The notes under the pieces were generated by a model. The model worked only from the letters and a program-made list of their open reading frames with translations. It did no database searches and had not been told where the DNA came from. This document shows, in pieces, positions 36,812 to 45,978 of a stretch of DNA of 64,000 nucleotides (the stretch's first letter is position 1; each line of letters begins with the position of its first letter). The translations under genes and the position numbers were made by a program. Origin of the DNA: Corynebacterium jeddahense (GTDB lineage: Bacteria > Actinomycetota > Actinomycetes > Mycobacteriales > Mycobacteriaceae); NCBI RefSeq assembly GCF_028609865.1, contig NZ_CP063194.1, forward strand, positions 1,612,001 through 1,676,000, in the 5' to 3' direction.

Positions 36812-38425
36812 TTATCCGAGGAGGGCGTCGACGAAGCTCTCCACCTCGAACGGCGCGAGATCGTCCGCACCCTCGCCGAGGCCCACGAGCTTGACAGGCA
36901 CGCCGAGCTCCTCCTGCACCTGGAAGACGATGCCGCCCTTCGCGGTGCCGTCGAGCTTGGTCAGGACGACGCCGGTGATGTCCACGACGTCGCGGAACAC
37001 GCGCGCCTGCGTGATGCCGTTCTGGCCGACCGTCGCGTCGAGGACGAGCAGCACCTCGTCGACGTGGCTCTTCTTCTCCACCACGCGCTTGACCTTGCCC
37101 AGCTGGTCCATGAGGTCCGTGGAGGTGTGCAGGCGGCCCGCGGTGTCGATGAGCACGACGTCCGCGCCCTCCTCCACGCCGGTGGCCACGGCGTCGAACG
37201 CGACGGACGCCGGGTCCGCGCCTTCCTTGCCGCGCACGGTGGAGGCGCCGACGCGCTTGCCCCAGGTCTCCAGCTGGTCAGCCGCGGCCGCGCGGAACGT
37301 GTCCGCCGCGCCGAGGACGACGGTGTGGCCCATGGAGACGAGCACGCGCGCGAGTTTGCCCGTCGTGGTGGTCTTGCCGGTGCCGTTGACGCCGGCGACG
37401 AGGATGACGGCAGGCTTGCCGTCGTTCGGCATCGCCTTAATCGAGCGGTCGAGGTCCGGGCGGGCGGCCTCGATGAGGGTCTCGCGCAGCATGGCGCGGG
37501 CCTGCTCCTCGGTTTCCACGCCGCGCTCGGCGATCTTTTGGCGCAGGTCGTCGGTGACCTTCATCGTCAGCTCAGCGCCGAGGTCGGCCATGATGAGGGT
37601 GTCCTCAATCTCCTCCCACGCGTCCTCGTCGAGGTCGCCCGCGGTGAGGATGCCGAGGAGCCCCTGGCCGATCGCGTTCTGGGAGCGCGACAGGCGCCCG
37701 CGCAGCTTGCCGATGCGCCCGGCGGCCGGCTCGATCTCGTCGAGCGGCTCGTCCGCGGGCGGCTCGACGACAACGGCCTCGTCCGAAACCGGCGCGCCGG
37801 TCTCGCGCGCCTCTTCGGCGCTTTCCGCCGCGGCGGCCGCGGCTGCCGCAGCCTCCTCCGCCTCGGCTTCCGCAGCGGTGGGCTCCGGCTCGAGCGGTTC
37901 GGGCTCCACTGCGGCCGGCGGTTCCGGCTCGGCGGGTTGCGCCTGTTCGGTCACCGCTTCCGTATCGACGACCTCTTCCGCCGCGGGCAGCTCCTCCTCC
38001 TGGGCGCGCAGCTCCTCGGCCACGGCCTCGTCGGCGGGTGCCGGGGCTGGCTCGGGCGCCTGGGTCGGCTCGGTGGGCTGGGCCACCTGCGGTTCGTCGT
38101 CACGCGAAATCGCCCGCTCGATCACGCTCTCTTCATGCTCCGCGGGCTGGGCGGGCTCGGCGAACGCCGCGGCAGCTGGCTTCGGCTGCTCGCGGCGGAT
38201 CGGCTCGGGCTGCTTCGGCTGCGCGTCCGCCTGCGCGAAGTTGAAGCCGCCCTTCGCCTGGTAGTTGCCGGATTTCTCCTGCTGGGTGAGCTGCTTCGGC
38301 TCCTCGGGCTTTTCAAACGAGACGGTCTTCGACGCTTTGCGCTTGTTCCCGGCGACGACGATGCCGGCGATGATCAGCGCGATGACGATGACCGCAATGA
38401 CAATCCATAGGACAGTGGTGTTCAT
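36812..38425 (-). CDS. ftsY: signal recognition particle receptor FtsY
   Basis: FtsY is the membrane receptor of the SRP. Residues 5-26 form a membrane helix, unlike E. coli FtsY. They are followed by a long acidic, Ala/Pro/Glu-rich linker (about 40-230), then the NG domains with G-V-N-G-T-G-K-T-T-T-T, D-T-A-G-R-L and T-K-L-D-G-T-A-K-G-G. The length is 537. A dispersed motif variant CCGTATCGACG lies in the variable linker. It is located 28 bp after smc, as in most actinobacteria (smc-ftsY-ffh). Confidence 0.96.
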   Translation of the reverse strand: MNTTVLWIVIAVIVIALIIAGIVVAGNKRKASKTVSFEKPEEPKQLTQQEKSGNYQAKGGFNFAQADAQPKQPEPIRREQPKPAAAAFAEPAQPAEHEESVIERAISRDDEPQVAQPTEPTQAPEPAPAPADEAVAEELRAQEEELPAAEEVVDTEAVTEQAQPAEPEPPAAVEPEPLEPEPTAAEAEAEEAAAAAAAAAESAEEARETGAPVSDEAVVVEPPADEPLDEIEPAAGRIGKLRGRLSRSQNAIGQGLLGILTAGDLDEDAWEEIEDTLIMADLGAELTMKVTDDLRQKIAERGVETEEQARAMLRETLIEAARPDLDRSIKAMPNDGKPAVILVAGVNGTGKTTTTGKLARVLVSMGHTVVLGAADTFRAAAADQLETWGKRVGASTVRGKEGADPASVAFDAVATGVEEGADVVLIDTAGRLHTSTDLMDQLGKVKRVVEKKSHVDEVLLVLDATVGQNGITQARVFRDVVDITGVVLTKLDGTAKGGIVFQVQEELGVPVKLVGLGEGADDLAPFEVESFVDALLG

Positions 38426-38453
38426 GCGCTCCAGTGTGCCAGGCCAGCCGGTG

Positions 38454-41400
38454 TCACGCGGGCGCAGCCCCGGCCGGCTGCATGCGCTGGGAGAGCACGC
38501 GCGTCACGCCGTCGCCGCGCATGGTCACGCCGTAGAGCACGTTGGCCACGTCCATCGTCGGCTTCTGGTGGGTGATCACGATGAGCTGGGAATCCTGCCG
38601 CAGCTCCTCGAGGAGGGCGATGAGGCGCCGGAGGTTGACGTCGTCAAGGGCTGCCTCCACCTCGTCGAGCACGTAGAACGGGCTGGGGCGCGCGCGGAAG
38701 ATGGCGACGAGGAAAGCGAGCGCGGTGAGCGACTTCTCGCCGCCCGAGAGCAGCGAGAGGCGCTTGACCCGCTTGCCGGGCGGGCGGGCCTCGATCTCGA
38801 TGCCGGTGGTGAGCATGTCGTCGGGGTCGGTGAGCAGGAGCCGCGCCTCGCCGCCGGGGAAGAGCGTCTGGAACACGCGCGGGAACTCGGCCTCCACGTC
38901 CGCCCAGGCGTCGGTGAACAGCTGCAGAATCTGTGCGTCGACGTCTTCGATCACGCCGGCGAGGTCCTTGCGCGCCTGGATGACGTCGTCGAGCTGGGTG
39001 CTCAGGAACGTGTAGCGCTCCTCGAGCGCCTTGAACTCCTCGAGCGCGAGCGGGTTCACCTTGCCCAGCGCGCGCAGGTCCTTTTCCGCCTGCTTGAGCC
39101 GCTGTTCCTCCGCCGCGCGGTCGAAATCCTCGCCCGGGGTGTAGTCCGCGAGCAGGTCGCTCACCGCGATGCCGAGGGTGGCAGCGACGTTGGCCTCGGC
39201 TTCGTCGATACGCACCTGCGCCTGCGAGCGCGCGATGTCGGACTGGTGCGCGCTGTCGGTAAGCCGCGCGAGCTGCTGGCGGGTGGCGCTCACCTGCTGC
39301 CGGGCTTGCTGCAGCTGCCCCTGCAGGCTCGCCGCCTGCGCGGCGAGGTCGTCGCGCTCGGCGGTCGCGCGCTCGAGGGCGTCCGCGATGCGCGCGGAGA
39401 GGTCGCGGGCATGCTTCTCGACGGCCTCTGCCAGCTCCCCTTCCGCCCTCCGCCGCGCCATCGCCGCCTCGTGGCGCGCCTTCGCTTGCCGCTCCTGCTC
39501 AGCCTGGCGCCGCAGCGCGTCACCCTTGCCCGCCTCCGCGTCGGCGCGCTGCTGCGCCGTGCGGGACGCGAGCACCGCCTCCATCTCGAGCGACTTCGCC
39601 TGGTTCAGGGCCGCGCGAGCGGCGTCGCGCTCGGCCGAGGACGGCTCCTCCGGCGAGGCCGCCACGTCCGTGTCCACCCTGGTGAGGCGGTCGCGGGTCT
39701 CGTCGAGCTCCGCCCGGCGCTGGGCGAGGCGGGCGTCGGCTTCATTGGCGCGGGCGGCGGCGCGCTCGTGCTCCGACTTGTTCGCCTCCGCCTGCTTGGT
39801 CAGCCGAGCGAGGTCGCGCCGCCAGGATTCGAGCTCCGTGTCGTGCTCGCGCAGCGCCGCCTTCGCCGAGGCGGCGTTCACTCGGGCGTCGTCGGCCGCG
39901 GCGGTCGCGCCCTCGAGCGTGCCCGCCAGCTCATTGAGGCGCTGCTGCGCGTCGGCGAGCTCGGCGCGGGCGGCCTCGATGCGCGCGGCGACCTCCACCG
40001 TCGTCGCCTGCCCGGCGCCCGCCGCGGCCCAGCCCTCGCCGACGAGCACCCCGCCTGGGGTCACGGCCCGCAGCCGGGGGTCCTGCTCGATGACGGCGCG
40101 GGCGGCCTCCACGTCGGCGGCGAGCACGGTGTCCGCGAGCAGCCTGGTCACCGGCCCCACGATCGCACGATCGAGCCTTACGTGGTCGAGCAGCCAATCC
40201 GCCTGCACGTCCGTGTCCAGGCGCCAGCCCGAACCGCCGCGGGCATCCAGCACCACCGTGCGCGCCGCGGACTCGAGCGCCGCAAGGGTTTCCGGCGTGA
40301 CCTCCCCGGCGAGCGCTTCCGCGTGCGGCCCGAGCGCGGCCGAGAGCGCCGCGCCCAACCCGTCCTCGGCGGCCACGAGCTGCGCGAGGGGTTCGAAGCC
40401 GTCGAGCAACTCCGCCGCCTCGGCGCGCGGGGCCTGCTCGGCGAGCGTGTCGATGCGCGACTGCAGCGTCGCCACCGCGCGCTCGTGCTCGCGCTGCGCC
40501 GCCCGCAGCTGGTCGAGGCGCTTGTCGGCGGCGTCCGACTCCGTGTGGGCGCGGGCGAACGCCTCGTCGAGCGGGGCTCGCTCCGCCTCGAAACCGGCGA
40601 GACGTTCCCGCACCGCGCCGACGTCGGCGTCCGCCTCCCGCGCGCGCTGGCGGGTCTCGCCCAGCGTTTCCTCGAACCGCCGGATCTCCTCCTCCGCTGC
40701 CTCGACGGCCTTAGCTTGCGATTCCTCCTGGGCGAGCAGGCGGACGACCCCCTCGCGCCGGTCCGCGATCGCGCGCACCTGCGCCATGTGCTCGCGCTCC
40801 GCGTCGTCGTACGCCACCTGCCGCTCCGCGACCTCTTCGCGCACCGACTCGAGCTGCTCGGCGGCCTCCTCGGCGGCCTCGAGGGCCTCGGCGTAGCGCT
40901 CGTCGGCAAGCCGGGCGCGCGCCTCGAGCTCCTCCGGGTCCTGCCCCGCGTACGGCACCTCGGCGCCGGCGTTGCGGGCGCGCTCCGAGGCGATGCGCTC
41001 GGTCGCGCTCGCCCGCTCGGCCAGGGTGGACAGCGTGAACCAGAGCTGCTGGGCCTCCTGCGCCCGCGGCTGGACCTCCTGCTGGCGGGCCTCGATGGCC
41101 TCCTGCGCCTCCACCGCCGTCTCTAGCGTCGCCGTGACGGTGTCCACCTGCTCGGCGAGGAGGTCCGCGGAACGTTTCGCGTCGTTAAGCTTCGCCCTGA
41201 GCTTGACCACCTGGTCGCCCGCGAGCCGCAGCTTCGCGTCGCGCAGCTCCGCCTGCACCGCGGCGCCGCGCTTCGCCGCCTCCGCCTGGCGGGCGAGCGG
41301 TTTGAGCTGCTTGCCCAGCTCCTGCGTGAGGTCTGTCAGGCGGTCGAGGTTGGCCTGCATGCCGGCGAGCTTGCGCTGCGCTCTCTCCTTGCGGCGACGG

Positions 41401-41909
41401 TGCTTGAGCACGCCCGCCGCCTCCTCGATGTAGGCGCGGCGCTCCTCGGGGCGCGAGTCCAGGATCTCGGAGAGCTTGCCCTGGCCAACGATGATGTGCA
41501 TCTCGCGGCCGATGCCGGAATCCGAGAGCAGCTCCTGGATGTCCATCAGCCGCGCCTTCGAGCCGTTGATCTCGTACTCGGAAGCGCCGTCGCGGAACAT
41601 GCGGCGGGTGATGGCCACATCGGTGTAGTCGATGGGCAGGCGCTTGTCGGTGTTGTCGAAGGTGAGCGTCACCTCCGCGCGCCCCAGCGGTTTGCGCCCG
41701 CCCGCGCCTGCGAAGATGACGTCCTCCATCTTCCCGCCGCGCAGGTTCTTCGCACCCTGCTCCCCCATCACCCACGCGAGCGCGTCCACGACGTTCGACT
41801 TGCCGGAACCGTTCGGCCCCACCACGGCGCAGATGCCGGGCTCGAACTTCATCGTCGTCGCCGACGCAAAGGACTTAAAGCCCTTGAGCGTCAACGATTT
41901 CAGGTGCAT
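38454..41909 (-). CDS. smc: chromosome partition protein SMC
   Basis: SMC loads on DNA with ScpA/ScpB and organises and segregates chromosomes. The 1151 residues are typical: Walker A G-P-N-G-S-G-K-S-N (31-39), a long coiled coil (about 170-490), the globular hinge (about 500-660), a second coiled coil, and the C-terminal signature L-S-G-G-E-K-S with Walker B Y-V-L-D-E-V-E-A-A-L-D. The start is the ATG at 41909, with a TAACAT -10 exactly 7 nt upstream and no ribosome site. A motif copy is at 39203-39213. Confidence 0.97.
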   Translation of the reverse strand: MHLKSLTLKGFKSFASATTMKFEPGICAVVGPNGSGKSNVVDALAWVMGEQGAKNLRGGKMEDVIFAGAGGRKPLGRAEVTLTFDNTDKRLPIDYTDVAITRRMFRDGASEYEINGSKARLMDIQELLSDSGIGREMHIIVGQGKLSEILDSRPEERRAYIEEAAGVLKHRRRKERAQRKLAGMQANLDRLTDLTQELGKQLKPLARQAEAAKRGAAVQAELRDAKLRLAGDQVVKLRAKLNDAKRSADLLAEQVDTVTATLETAVEAQEAIEARQQEVQPRAQEAQQLWFTLSTLAERASATERIASERARNAGAEVPYAGQDPEELEARARLADERYAEALEAAEEAAEQLESVREEVAERQVAYDDAEREHMAQVRAIADRREGVVRLLAQEESQAKAVEAAEEEIRRFEETLGETRQRAREADADVGAVRERLAGFEAERAPLDEAFARAHTESDAADKRLDQLRAAQREHERAVATLQSRIDTLAEQAPRAEAAELLDGFEPLAQLVAAEDGLGAALSAALGPHAEALAGEVTPETLAALESAARTVVLDARGGSGWRLDTDVQADWLLDHVRLDRAIVGPVTRLLADTVLAADVEAARAVIEQDPRLRAVTPGGVLVGEGWAAAGAGQATTVEVAARIEAARAELADAQQRLNELAGTLEGATAAADDARVNAASAKAALREHDTELESWRRDLARLTKQAEANKSEHERAAARANEADARLAQRRAELDETRDRLTRVDTDVAASPEEPSSAERDAARAALNQAKSLEMEAVLASRTAQQRADAEAGKGDALRRQAEQERQAKARHEAAMARRRAEGELAEAVEKHARDLSARIADALERATAERDDLAAQAASLQGQLQQARQQVSATRQQLARLTDSAHQSDIARSQAQVRIDEAEANVAATLGIAVSDLLADYTPGEDFDRAAEEQRLKQAEKDLRALGKVNPLALEEFKALEERYTFLSTQLDDVIQARKDLAGVIEDVDAQILQLFTDAWADVEAEFPRVFQTLFPGGEARLLLTDPDDMLTTGIEIEARPPGKRVKRLSLLSGGEKSLTALAFLVAIFRARPSPFYVLDEVEAALDDVNLRRLIALLEELRQDSQLIVITHQKPTMDVANVLYGVTMRGDGVTRVLSQRMQPAGAAPA

Positions 41910-41916
41910 TTTGTGG

Positions 41917-41922
41917 ATGTTA
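41917..41922 (-). promoter_or_regulatory. -10 element of leaderless smc
   Basis: TAACAT on the minus strand, 7 nt before the smc ATG. Confidence 0.5.
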
Positions 41923-41990
41923 CCGGCAGCGGGCTAGCGCGCCTGCATGACCACGAAGAAGCCCCAACCGTAACCATCGAGGTAGCTTTC

Positions 41991-42275
41991 TCATCGCTCC
42001 TCGAACCCTTCCGCGCCCTTCGGCTCGCCGTACTGCGCCTGCACGTGCTCGACGCTGCCGGGCCGGCCAGCCGTTGAAGGCTGCTCCTCTAAGAGCGTCC
42101 GCAGCTTCTCGACGTCACCTTCGGCCCCCTCCGCCACCACCTCGACGCGGCCGTCGGCGAGGTTCTTGGCGTAGCCGGAGAGCCCCAGCTCGAGGGCGCG
42201 GGAGCGGGTCCACCACCGGAACCCGACGCCTTGGACGTTGCCGCGCACGTGGGCGGTCATGCGTGTATCTGCCAT
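41991..42275 (-). CDS. acyP: acylphosphatase
   Basis: A small cytosolic enzyme that hydrolyses acyl phosphates. The 94 residues contain the anion-binding loop G-N-V-Q-G-V-G-F-R with catalytic R20, and the conserved N38 in G-Y-A-K-N-L-A-D-G-R-V-E-V. The C-terminal 15 residues are extra compared with the roughly 90-residue core. A TAGGCT -10 lies 8 nt upstream of the ATG. It is located upstream of smc, as in mycobacteria. Confidence 0.93.
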   Translation of the reverse strand: MADTRMTAHVRGNVQGVGFRWWTRSRALELGLSGYAKNLADGRVEVVAEGAEGDVEKLRTLLEEQPSTAGRPGSVEHVQAQYGEPKGAEGFEER

Positions 42276-42283
42276 GCCGCCCG

Positions 42284-42289
42284 AGCCTA
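42284..42289 (-). promoter_or_regulatory. -10 element of leaderless acyP
   Basis: TAGGCT on the minus strand, 8 nt before the acyP ATG, in the 18-bp gap after the symporter gene. Confidence 0.4.
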
Positions 42290-42293
42290 CCGG

Positions 42294-43805
42294 CTACGCG
42301 CGGTCGAGGCCCTCGCGCAGCGCCGTGACGCGGTCCTCGGCGCTGCGGCGGGTGACCGGGTCGGAGCCGTCCCAGTACTCCACGTTCTTGATCTCGGGGA
42401 GCATGTCACGGTTGAACACCGGGTCGATGCCGTGCTTGCGCTGCTCGTTGTAGTTCTTGAGCAGCTTGAGCGCCACGCCGCCGAGCGGGACGATGGCGAT
42501 GATGTTGAAGATGGCCAGCAGGCCCGCCATCGTGTCGCCGAGCGCCCACACGAGCGGCACGGAACCGAACGCGCCGAAGATGACGAAGCCGATGACGACA
42601 ACGCGGAAGCCCGTCATCACCGCCTTCGAGTCGGTGAGGTACTGCACGTTCGCCTGCGCGAGGTAGTAGTTACCGATGACGGAGGAGAACGCGAGGAAGA
42701 ACAGGATGAACGTGATCGCGTGCTGGCCCCAGTTGCCGACTGAATCGGCCAGCGCGGACTGCGTCAGCGCCGCGCCCTGGATGTCGTCGCTTCCGTAGTT
42801 CACCGCGGGGCCGAGCAGCACCACGAACGCGGTGATGGAGCACACGAGCAGGGTGTCGAAGTAGACGCCGAGCGTCTGCACGAGGCCCTGCTTCACCGGG
42901 TGGGACACCGTCGCCGCCGCCGCCGCGTTCGGCGCGGAACCCATGCCGGCCTCGTTGGAGAACAGGCCGCGGCGCATGCCTTGGGTGAACGCGGCGCCCA
43001 CGCCCGCACCGGCGACCTGCTTGAGCCCGAGCGCGTGGCCGACGATGAGCTCGAACATGCCCGGGATCTCGCGCCAGTTGATAATGAGCACCGCGATGCC
43101 GAGGAGGATGTACGCGCCGGCCATGAACGGCACGATCACCTGCGTCCACGACGCGATGCGGGTCACGCCGCCGAAGATCACCGCGGCGGTGAGCAGCGCG
43201 ATCACGGCGGCGACAACCGCCTTCACCGTCGTCGAGTCGTTGTCCAGCGAGCCGCTCACGGATTCGGCGATGGAGTTGGTCTGGATGGCGTTGTAGACGA
43301 AGCCGTACGTGATGGCCAGGAACGCGGAGAAGATCACGGCGAGCGGCTTCCACCCCAGGCCGCGCGTCATGTAGTACGCCGGGCCGCCGTGGTAGTTGCC
43401 CTCGGCGTCCTTCGTCTTCCACAGCTGGGCGAGCGTCGACTCGATGAAGGACGTCGCGCCGCCGAGCAGCGCGAGCATCCACATCCAGAACACCGCGCCC
43501 GGGCCGCCGATCGAGATGGCGAGCGCCACGCCGGCGATGTTGCCGGTGCCCACGCGCGACGCCGCCGAGATGGTGAACGCCTTGAACGCGGAGAGCCCGC
43601 CGTACTCCTCGTCGAGGTCGCGGCCTTCCTTGTCCTTGCCCTTCGGCGTCTCGGCCACGGCCTTAAGCATGTCCGGGAACATCCGGATCTGCACGAACAG
43701 GGTGCGGAAGCCGAAGTACACACCGGCAAAGATGAGGAACACCGGGACGACGTTCCAGATGAAACCGTTGAGCGTGTCCTCAACGAAAGAGAGAGCGGAA
43801 TCCAT
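42294..43805 (-). CDS. alanine/glycine:cation (Na+) symporter, AGCS family
   Basis: A 503-residue inner-membrane transporter with about eleven hydrophobic segments. AGCS signatures are present: G-A-V-F-W-M-W-M, G-G-P-A-Y-Y-M-T-R-G-L-G, and G-L-F-S-N-E-A-G-M-G-S-A-P. It is expected to import alanine or glycine with Na+ or H+; the exact substrate cannot be told from sequence. A TACACT -10 lies 7 nt before the ATG at 43805, with no ribosome site. Confidence 0.93.
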   Translation of the reverse strand: MDSALSFVEDTLNGFIWNVVPVFLIFAGVYFGFRTLFVQIRMFPDMLKAVAETPKGKDKEGRDLDEEYGGLSAFKAFTISAASRVGTGNIAGVALAISIGGPGAVFWMWMLALLGGATSFIESTLAQLWKTKDAEGNYHGGPAYYMTRGLGWKPLAVIFSAFLAITYGFVYNAIQTNSIAESVSGSLDNDSTTVKAVVAAVIALLTAAVIFGGVTRIASWTQVIVPFMAGAYILLGIAVLIINWREIPGMFELIVGHALGLKQVAGAGVGAAFTQGMRRGLFSNEAGMGSAPNAAAAATVSHPVKQGLVQTLGVYFDTLLVCSITAFVVLLGPAVNYGSDDIQGAALTQSALADSVGNWGQHAITFILFFLAFSSVIGNYYLAQANVQYLTDSKAVMTGFRVVVIGFVIFGAFGSVPLVWALGDTMAGLLAIFNIIAIVPLGGVALKLLKNYNEQRKHGIDPVFNRDMLPEIKNVEYWDGSDPVTRRSAEDRVTALREGLDRA

Positions 43806-43812
43806 GGCGCGC

Positions 43813-43818
43813 AGTGTA
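43813..43818 (-). promoter_or_regulatory. -10 element of the leaderless symporter gene
   Basis: TACACT on the minus strand, 7 nt before the ATG at 43805. Confidence 0.5.
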
Positions 43819-43886
43819 TCCGCAGGTTCTGTTACTCACATAACAAGCTTCCGGATTTGCCGCGGCGCCACATAAGACGCCAACGT

Positions 43887-44381
43887 CTACCCCCGCACCT
43901 CCTGCGCGTGCGCGATGGTGCCGTGGGTGCCAAACTCGCGCTGCCAGTACAGCAGCGGGCAGTTCGTGTTCACCGTGGCCGCCTGCACGTCCACGAGCAC
44001 GAGGACGTGGTCCCCCGCCGCGATCTTGCGCGCGACCGTCCCCGCCACCCACGTGTGGTCGCCCGCGAGCTGGGGCGCACCGTCTGCCATCGCCCACGCC
44101 ACGCCCGCGAACCGGTCCACGGACTTGTCGGCGAAGCGGCGCGCGAGCCCGTCCTGCTCGGTGGACAGCACATTAATGCCTATCGACGCCCCTTCGGCCA
44201 GCAACGCCAGCAGCGAGGACTTCTGGTCCAGCGAGACGAGCACCATCGGCGGGTCCAGCGACAGCGACATGAACGCGCTCACCGTCGTGCCGTGCGGCTC
44301 TTCCTCGGTGCCCGTGGTCACGATCGCCACCGCGGCCGCGAGCTGGGACATCGCGTCCTTGAACGCCTGTTGGTCAACCAT
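43887..44381 (-). CDS. flavin reductase domain protein (FMN-binding)
   Basis: A 164-residue member of the flavin-reductase-like family, which reduces FMN or FAD with NAD(P)H or serves as the reductase part of two-component monooxygenases. Family features are V-A-I-V-T-T at the N-terminus, G-T-T-V-S-A-F-M-S-L-S-L-D-P-P, N-V-L-S-x-E-Q, and the H-V-L-V-L-V-D-V strand. No partner oxygenase is nearby, so the electron acceptor is unknown. Its ATG is 15 bp past the mutM stop, with a TACGGT -10 8 nt upstream. Confidence 0.88.
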   Translation of the reverse strand: MVDQQAFKDAMSQLAAAVAIVTTGTEEEPHGTTVSAFMSLSLDPPMVLVSLDQKSSLLALLAEGASIGINVLSTEQDGLARRFADKSVDRFAGVAWAMADGAPQLAGDHTWVAGTVARKIAAGDHVLVLVDVQAATVNTNCPLLYWQREFGTHGTIAHAQEVRG

Positions 44382-44389
44382 GCACGCCC

Positions 44390-44395
44390 ACCGTA
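44390..44395 (-). promoter_or_regulatory. -10 element of the leaderless flavin reductase gene
   Basis: TACGGT on the minus strand, 8 nt before the ATG at 44381, just after mutM. Confidence 0.4.
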
Positions 44396-44396
44396 C

Positions 44397-45218
44397 CTAC
44401 AACACCTGGCACGCCGGGCAGTAGTAGCTCGAGCGCCCGCCCACCACGACACGCTCGATCGGCGTGCCGCACCGCGCGCAGGGCCGGCCGGCCTGCCCGT
44501 AGGCGTTGAGCGAGCGGGAGAAGTACCCCGACGCGCCGTTGACGTTGACGTAGAGCGCGTCGAAGCTCGTCCCGCCCTGCTCGAGCGAGCGCGCCATGAC
44601 CTCGCGCGAGGCCACGAGCACCGCCTCGGCGTCGCGCTGGCGCATCGTCTTCGCGCTGCGCCACGGTCGCAGCCGCGCCGCCCACATCGCCTCGTCCGCG
44701 TAGATCGACCCGATGCCGCTGACCACCTCCTGGTTGAGCAGCACCGTCTTCAGCGCGGAGCGCCTCCGCCGCATCGCCCGCGCCGCCTCGCGCAGGTCGA
44801 ACTCCTCCTCGAACGGGTCCGGCGCGATGTGCGACGCCGGCTCCGGCACGCCGCCGGCCAGCGCGGTGTACTGCCAGAATCCGAACGTGCGCTGGTCCAC
44901 GAAGCACAGCTCCGCGTCCCCGATGTCTGCGCGGATGCGCAGGTGGGGCGAGGCGATGGCGCCGTGCGTTGCGACGAGCATCTGCCCGCTCATGCGCAAA
45001 TGCACAAGCAGCGCGGCGCCGTCGTCGAGCGTGAGCCACAGGTACTTGCCCCTACGCCCCGTGCCCGTGACGGTCAGGCCCGGCAACACCTGCTCCAGGT
45101 CGACGGCGTTGCCGCGGGCGGCGCGGGGGTGGAGCACCTCGACGGCCCCGAACGTGCGCCCCACCACGTGGCGGTCGAGGCCGCGGCGCACCACCTCAAC
45201 CTCGGGCAGCTCAGGCAT
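44397..45218 (-). CDS. mutM: formamidopyrimidine-DNA glycosylase
   Basis: Fpg/MutM removes 8-oxoguanine and formamidopyrimidines and nicks the site. The catalytic N-terminus P-E-L-P-E-V-E (P1 after Met removal, E2) is intact, R-R-G-K-Y supplies the conserved Lys, and the C-terminal zinc finger is C-x2-C ... C-x2-C (C-A-R-C and C-P-A-C). The 273 residues are typical. Its start overlaps the end of rnc by 8 nt, so the two are coupled. Confidence 0.95.
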   Translation of the reverse strand: MPELPEVEVVRRGLDRHVVGRTFGAVEVLHPRAARGNAVDLEQVLPGLTVTGTGRRGKYLWLTLDDGAALLVHLRMSGQMLVATHGAIASPHLRIRADIGDAELCFVDQRTFGFWQYTALAGGVPEPASHIAPDPFEEEFDLREAARAMRRRRSALKTVLLNQEVVSGIGSIYADEAMWAARLRPWRSAKTMRQRDAEAVLVASREVMARSLEQGGTSFDALYVNVNGASGYFSRSLNAYGQAGRPCARCGTPIERVVVGGRSSYYCPACQVL

Positions 45219-45978
45219 GGCCGAGCGCGGCCTCCGCGGCGTGGTCGCGCAGGAACAGCACGGCCTGGTGCGCCGCCTCCTGCTCGGCGAGCTTCTTGTT
45301 CGGGCCGGTGCCGGTGCCGCGCGGGACGCCGTCGATAAGCGCCTGCGCCGTAAACGTCTGATTGTGCTCCGGCCCCTCCGCCTCCGAGCGGTACTCGGCG
45401 ACCGGCAGCTTGAGCTCGGCGAGCCGCACCTGCAGCGCGGTCTTCCAGTCCTGGTGCTTTTGGCTCACGGTGGCGTGGCGCAGCTTCTCGTCGAAGAGCC
45501 GCAGGATGACGTCGCGCGCCGGCTCGAAGCCGTGCTGGAGGTAGATCGCGCCGAGCACCGCCTCGGTGGTGTCCGCGAGGATGGAATCTTTCTCTCGGCC
45601 GCCGGTGTGCTCCTCGCCCTTGCCGATGAGCACGTGCGTGCCTAGGTCGATCTCGCGGGCGATGTCGGCGAGACCGTAGCGCGAGACAATCGCGGCGCGC
45701 ATCGGCGACAGGTCCGACTCGGCGCGCGACGGGTAGAGCTCGAACAGCTTCGTCGCCACCGACAGGCCGAGCACCGCGTCGCCGACGAACTCGAGTCGCT
45801 CGTTGTTGGGCAGGTGGTTGTGCTCGTTGGCGAAGGAGCGGTGCGTGAGCGCCAGCTTGAGGCCGTCGCGCTCGATGTCGATGCCGAGATGTTCGATGAG
45901 CGGCGCGTGGTCAACCGCGTCGAAGGCGGCGTCCCACACCTGAAAGTCGTCCTCGTGCTTCTTGCCGGACCTACTCAC
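45211..45978 (-). CDS. rnc: ribonuclease III
   Basis: RNase III cuts double-stranded RNA, including rRNA precursors. The 255 residues carry the signature N-E-R-L-E-F-V-G-D-A-V-L-G-L with the catalytic Glu and Asp, a second acidic pair near D-T-T-E-A-V-L-G-A, and a C-terminal dsRBD (D-W-K-T-A-L-Q, then G-x-G-x-N-K-K-L-A-E-Q-E-A-A). The GTG at 45978 overlaps the DUF177 stop as GTGA, with GGAGAAG upstream, which decides the start over longer frames. A motif copy (GCTTATCGACG) is in the dsRBD region. Confidence 0.95.
   Translation of the reverse strand: MSRSGKKHEDDFQVWDAAFDAVDHAPLIEHLGIDIERDGLKLALTHRSFANEHNHLPNNERLEFVGDAVLGLSVATKLFELYPSRAESDLSPMRAAIVSRYGLADIAREIDLGTHVLIGKGEEHTGGREKDSILADTTEAVLGAIYLQHGFEPARDVILRLFDEKLRHATVSQKHQDWKTALQVRLAELKLPVAEYRSEAEGPEHNQTFTAQALIDGVPRGTGTGPNKKLAEQEAAHQAVLFLRDHAAEAALGHA

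Noticed and set aside
37960..37970. CCGTATCGACG copies (also 33762-33772) as full members of the dispersed motif
   Set aside because: They differ at the first base from GCNTATCGACG, so they are listed as variants and not counted among the 15.
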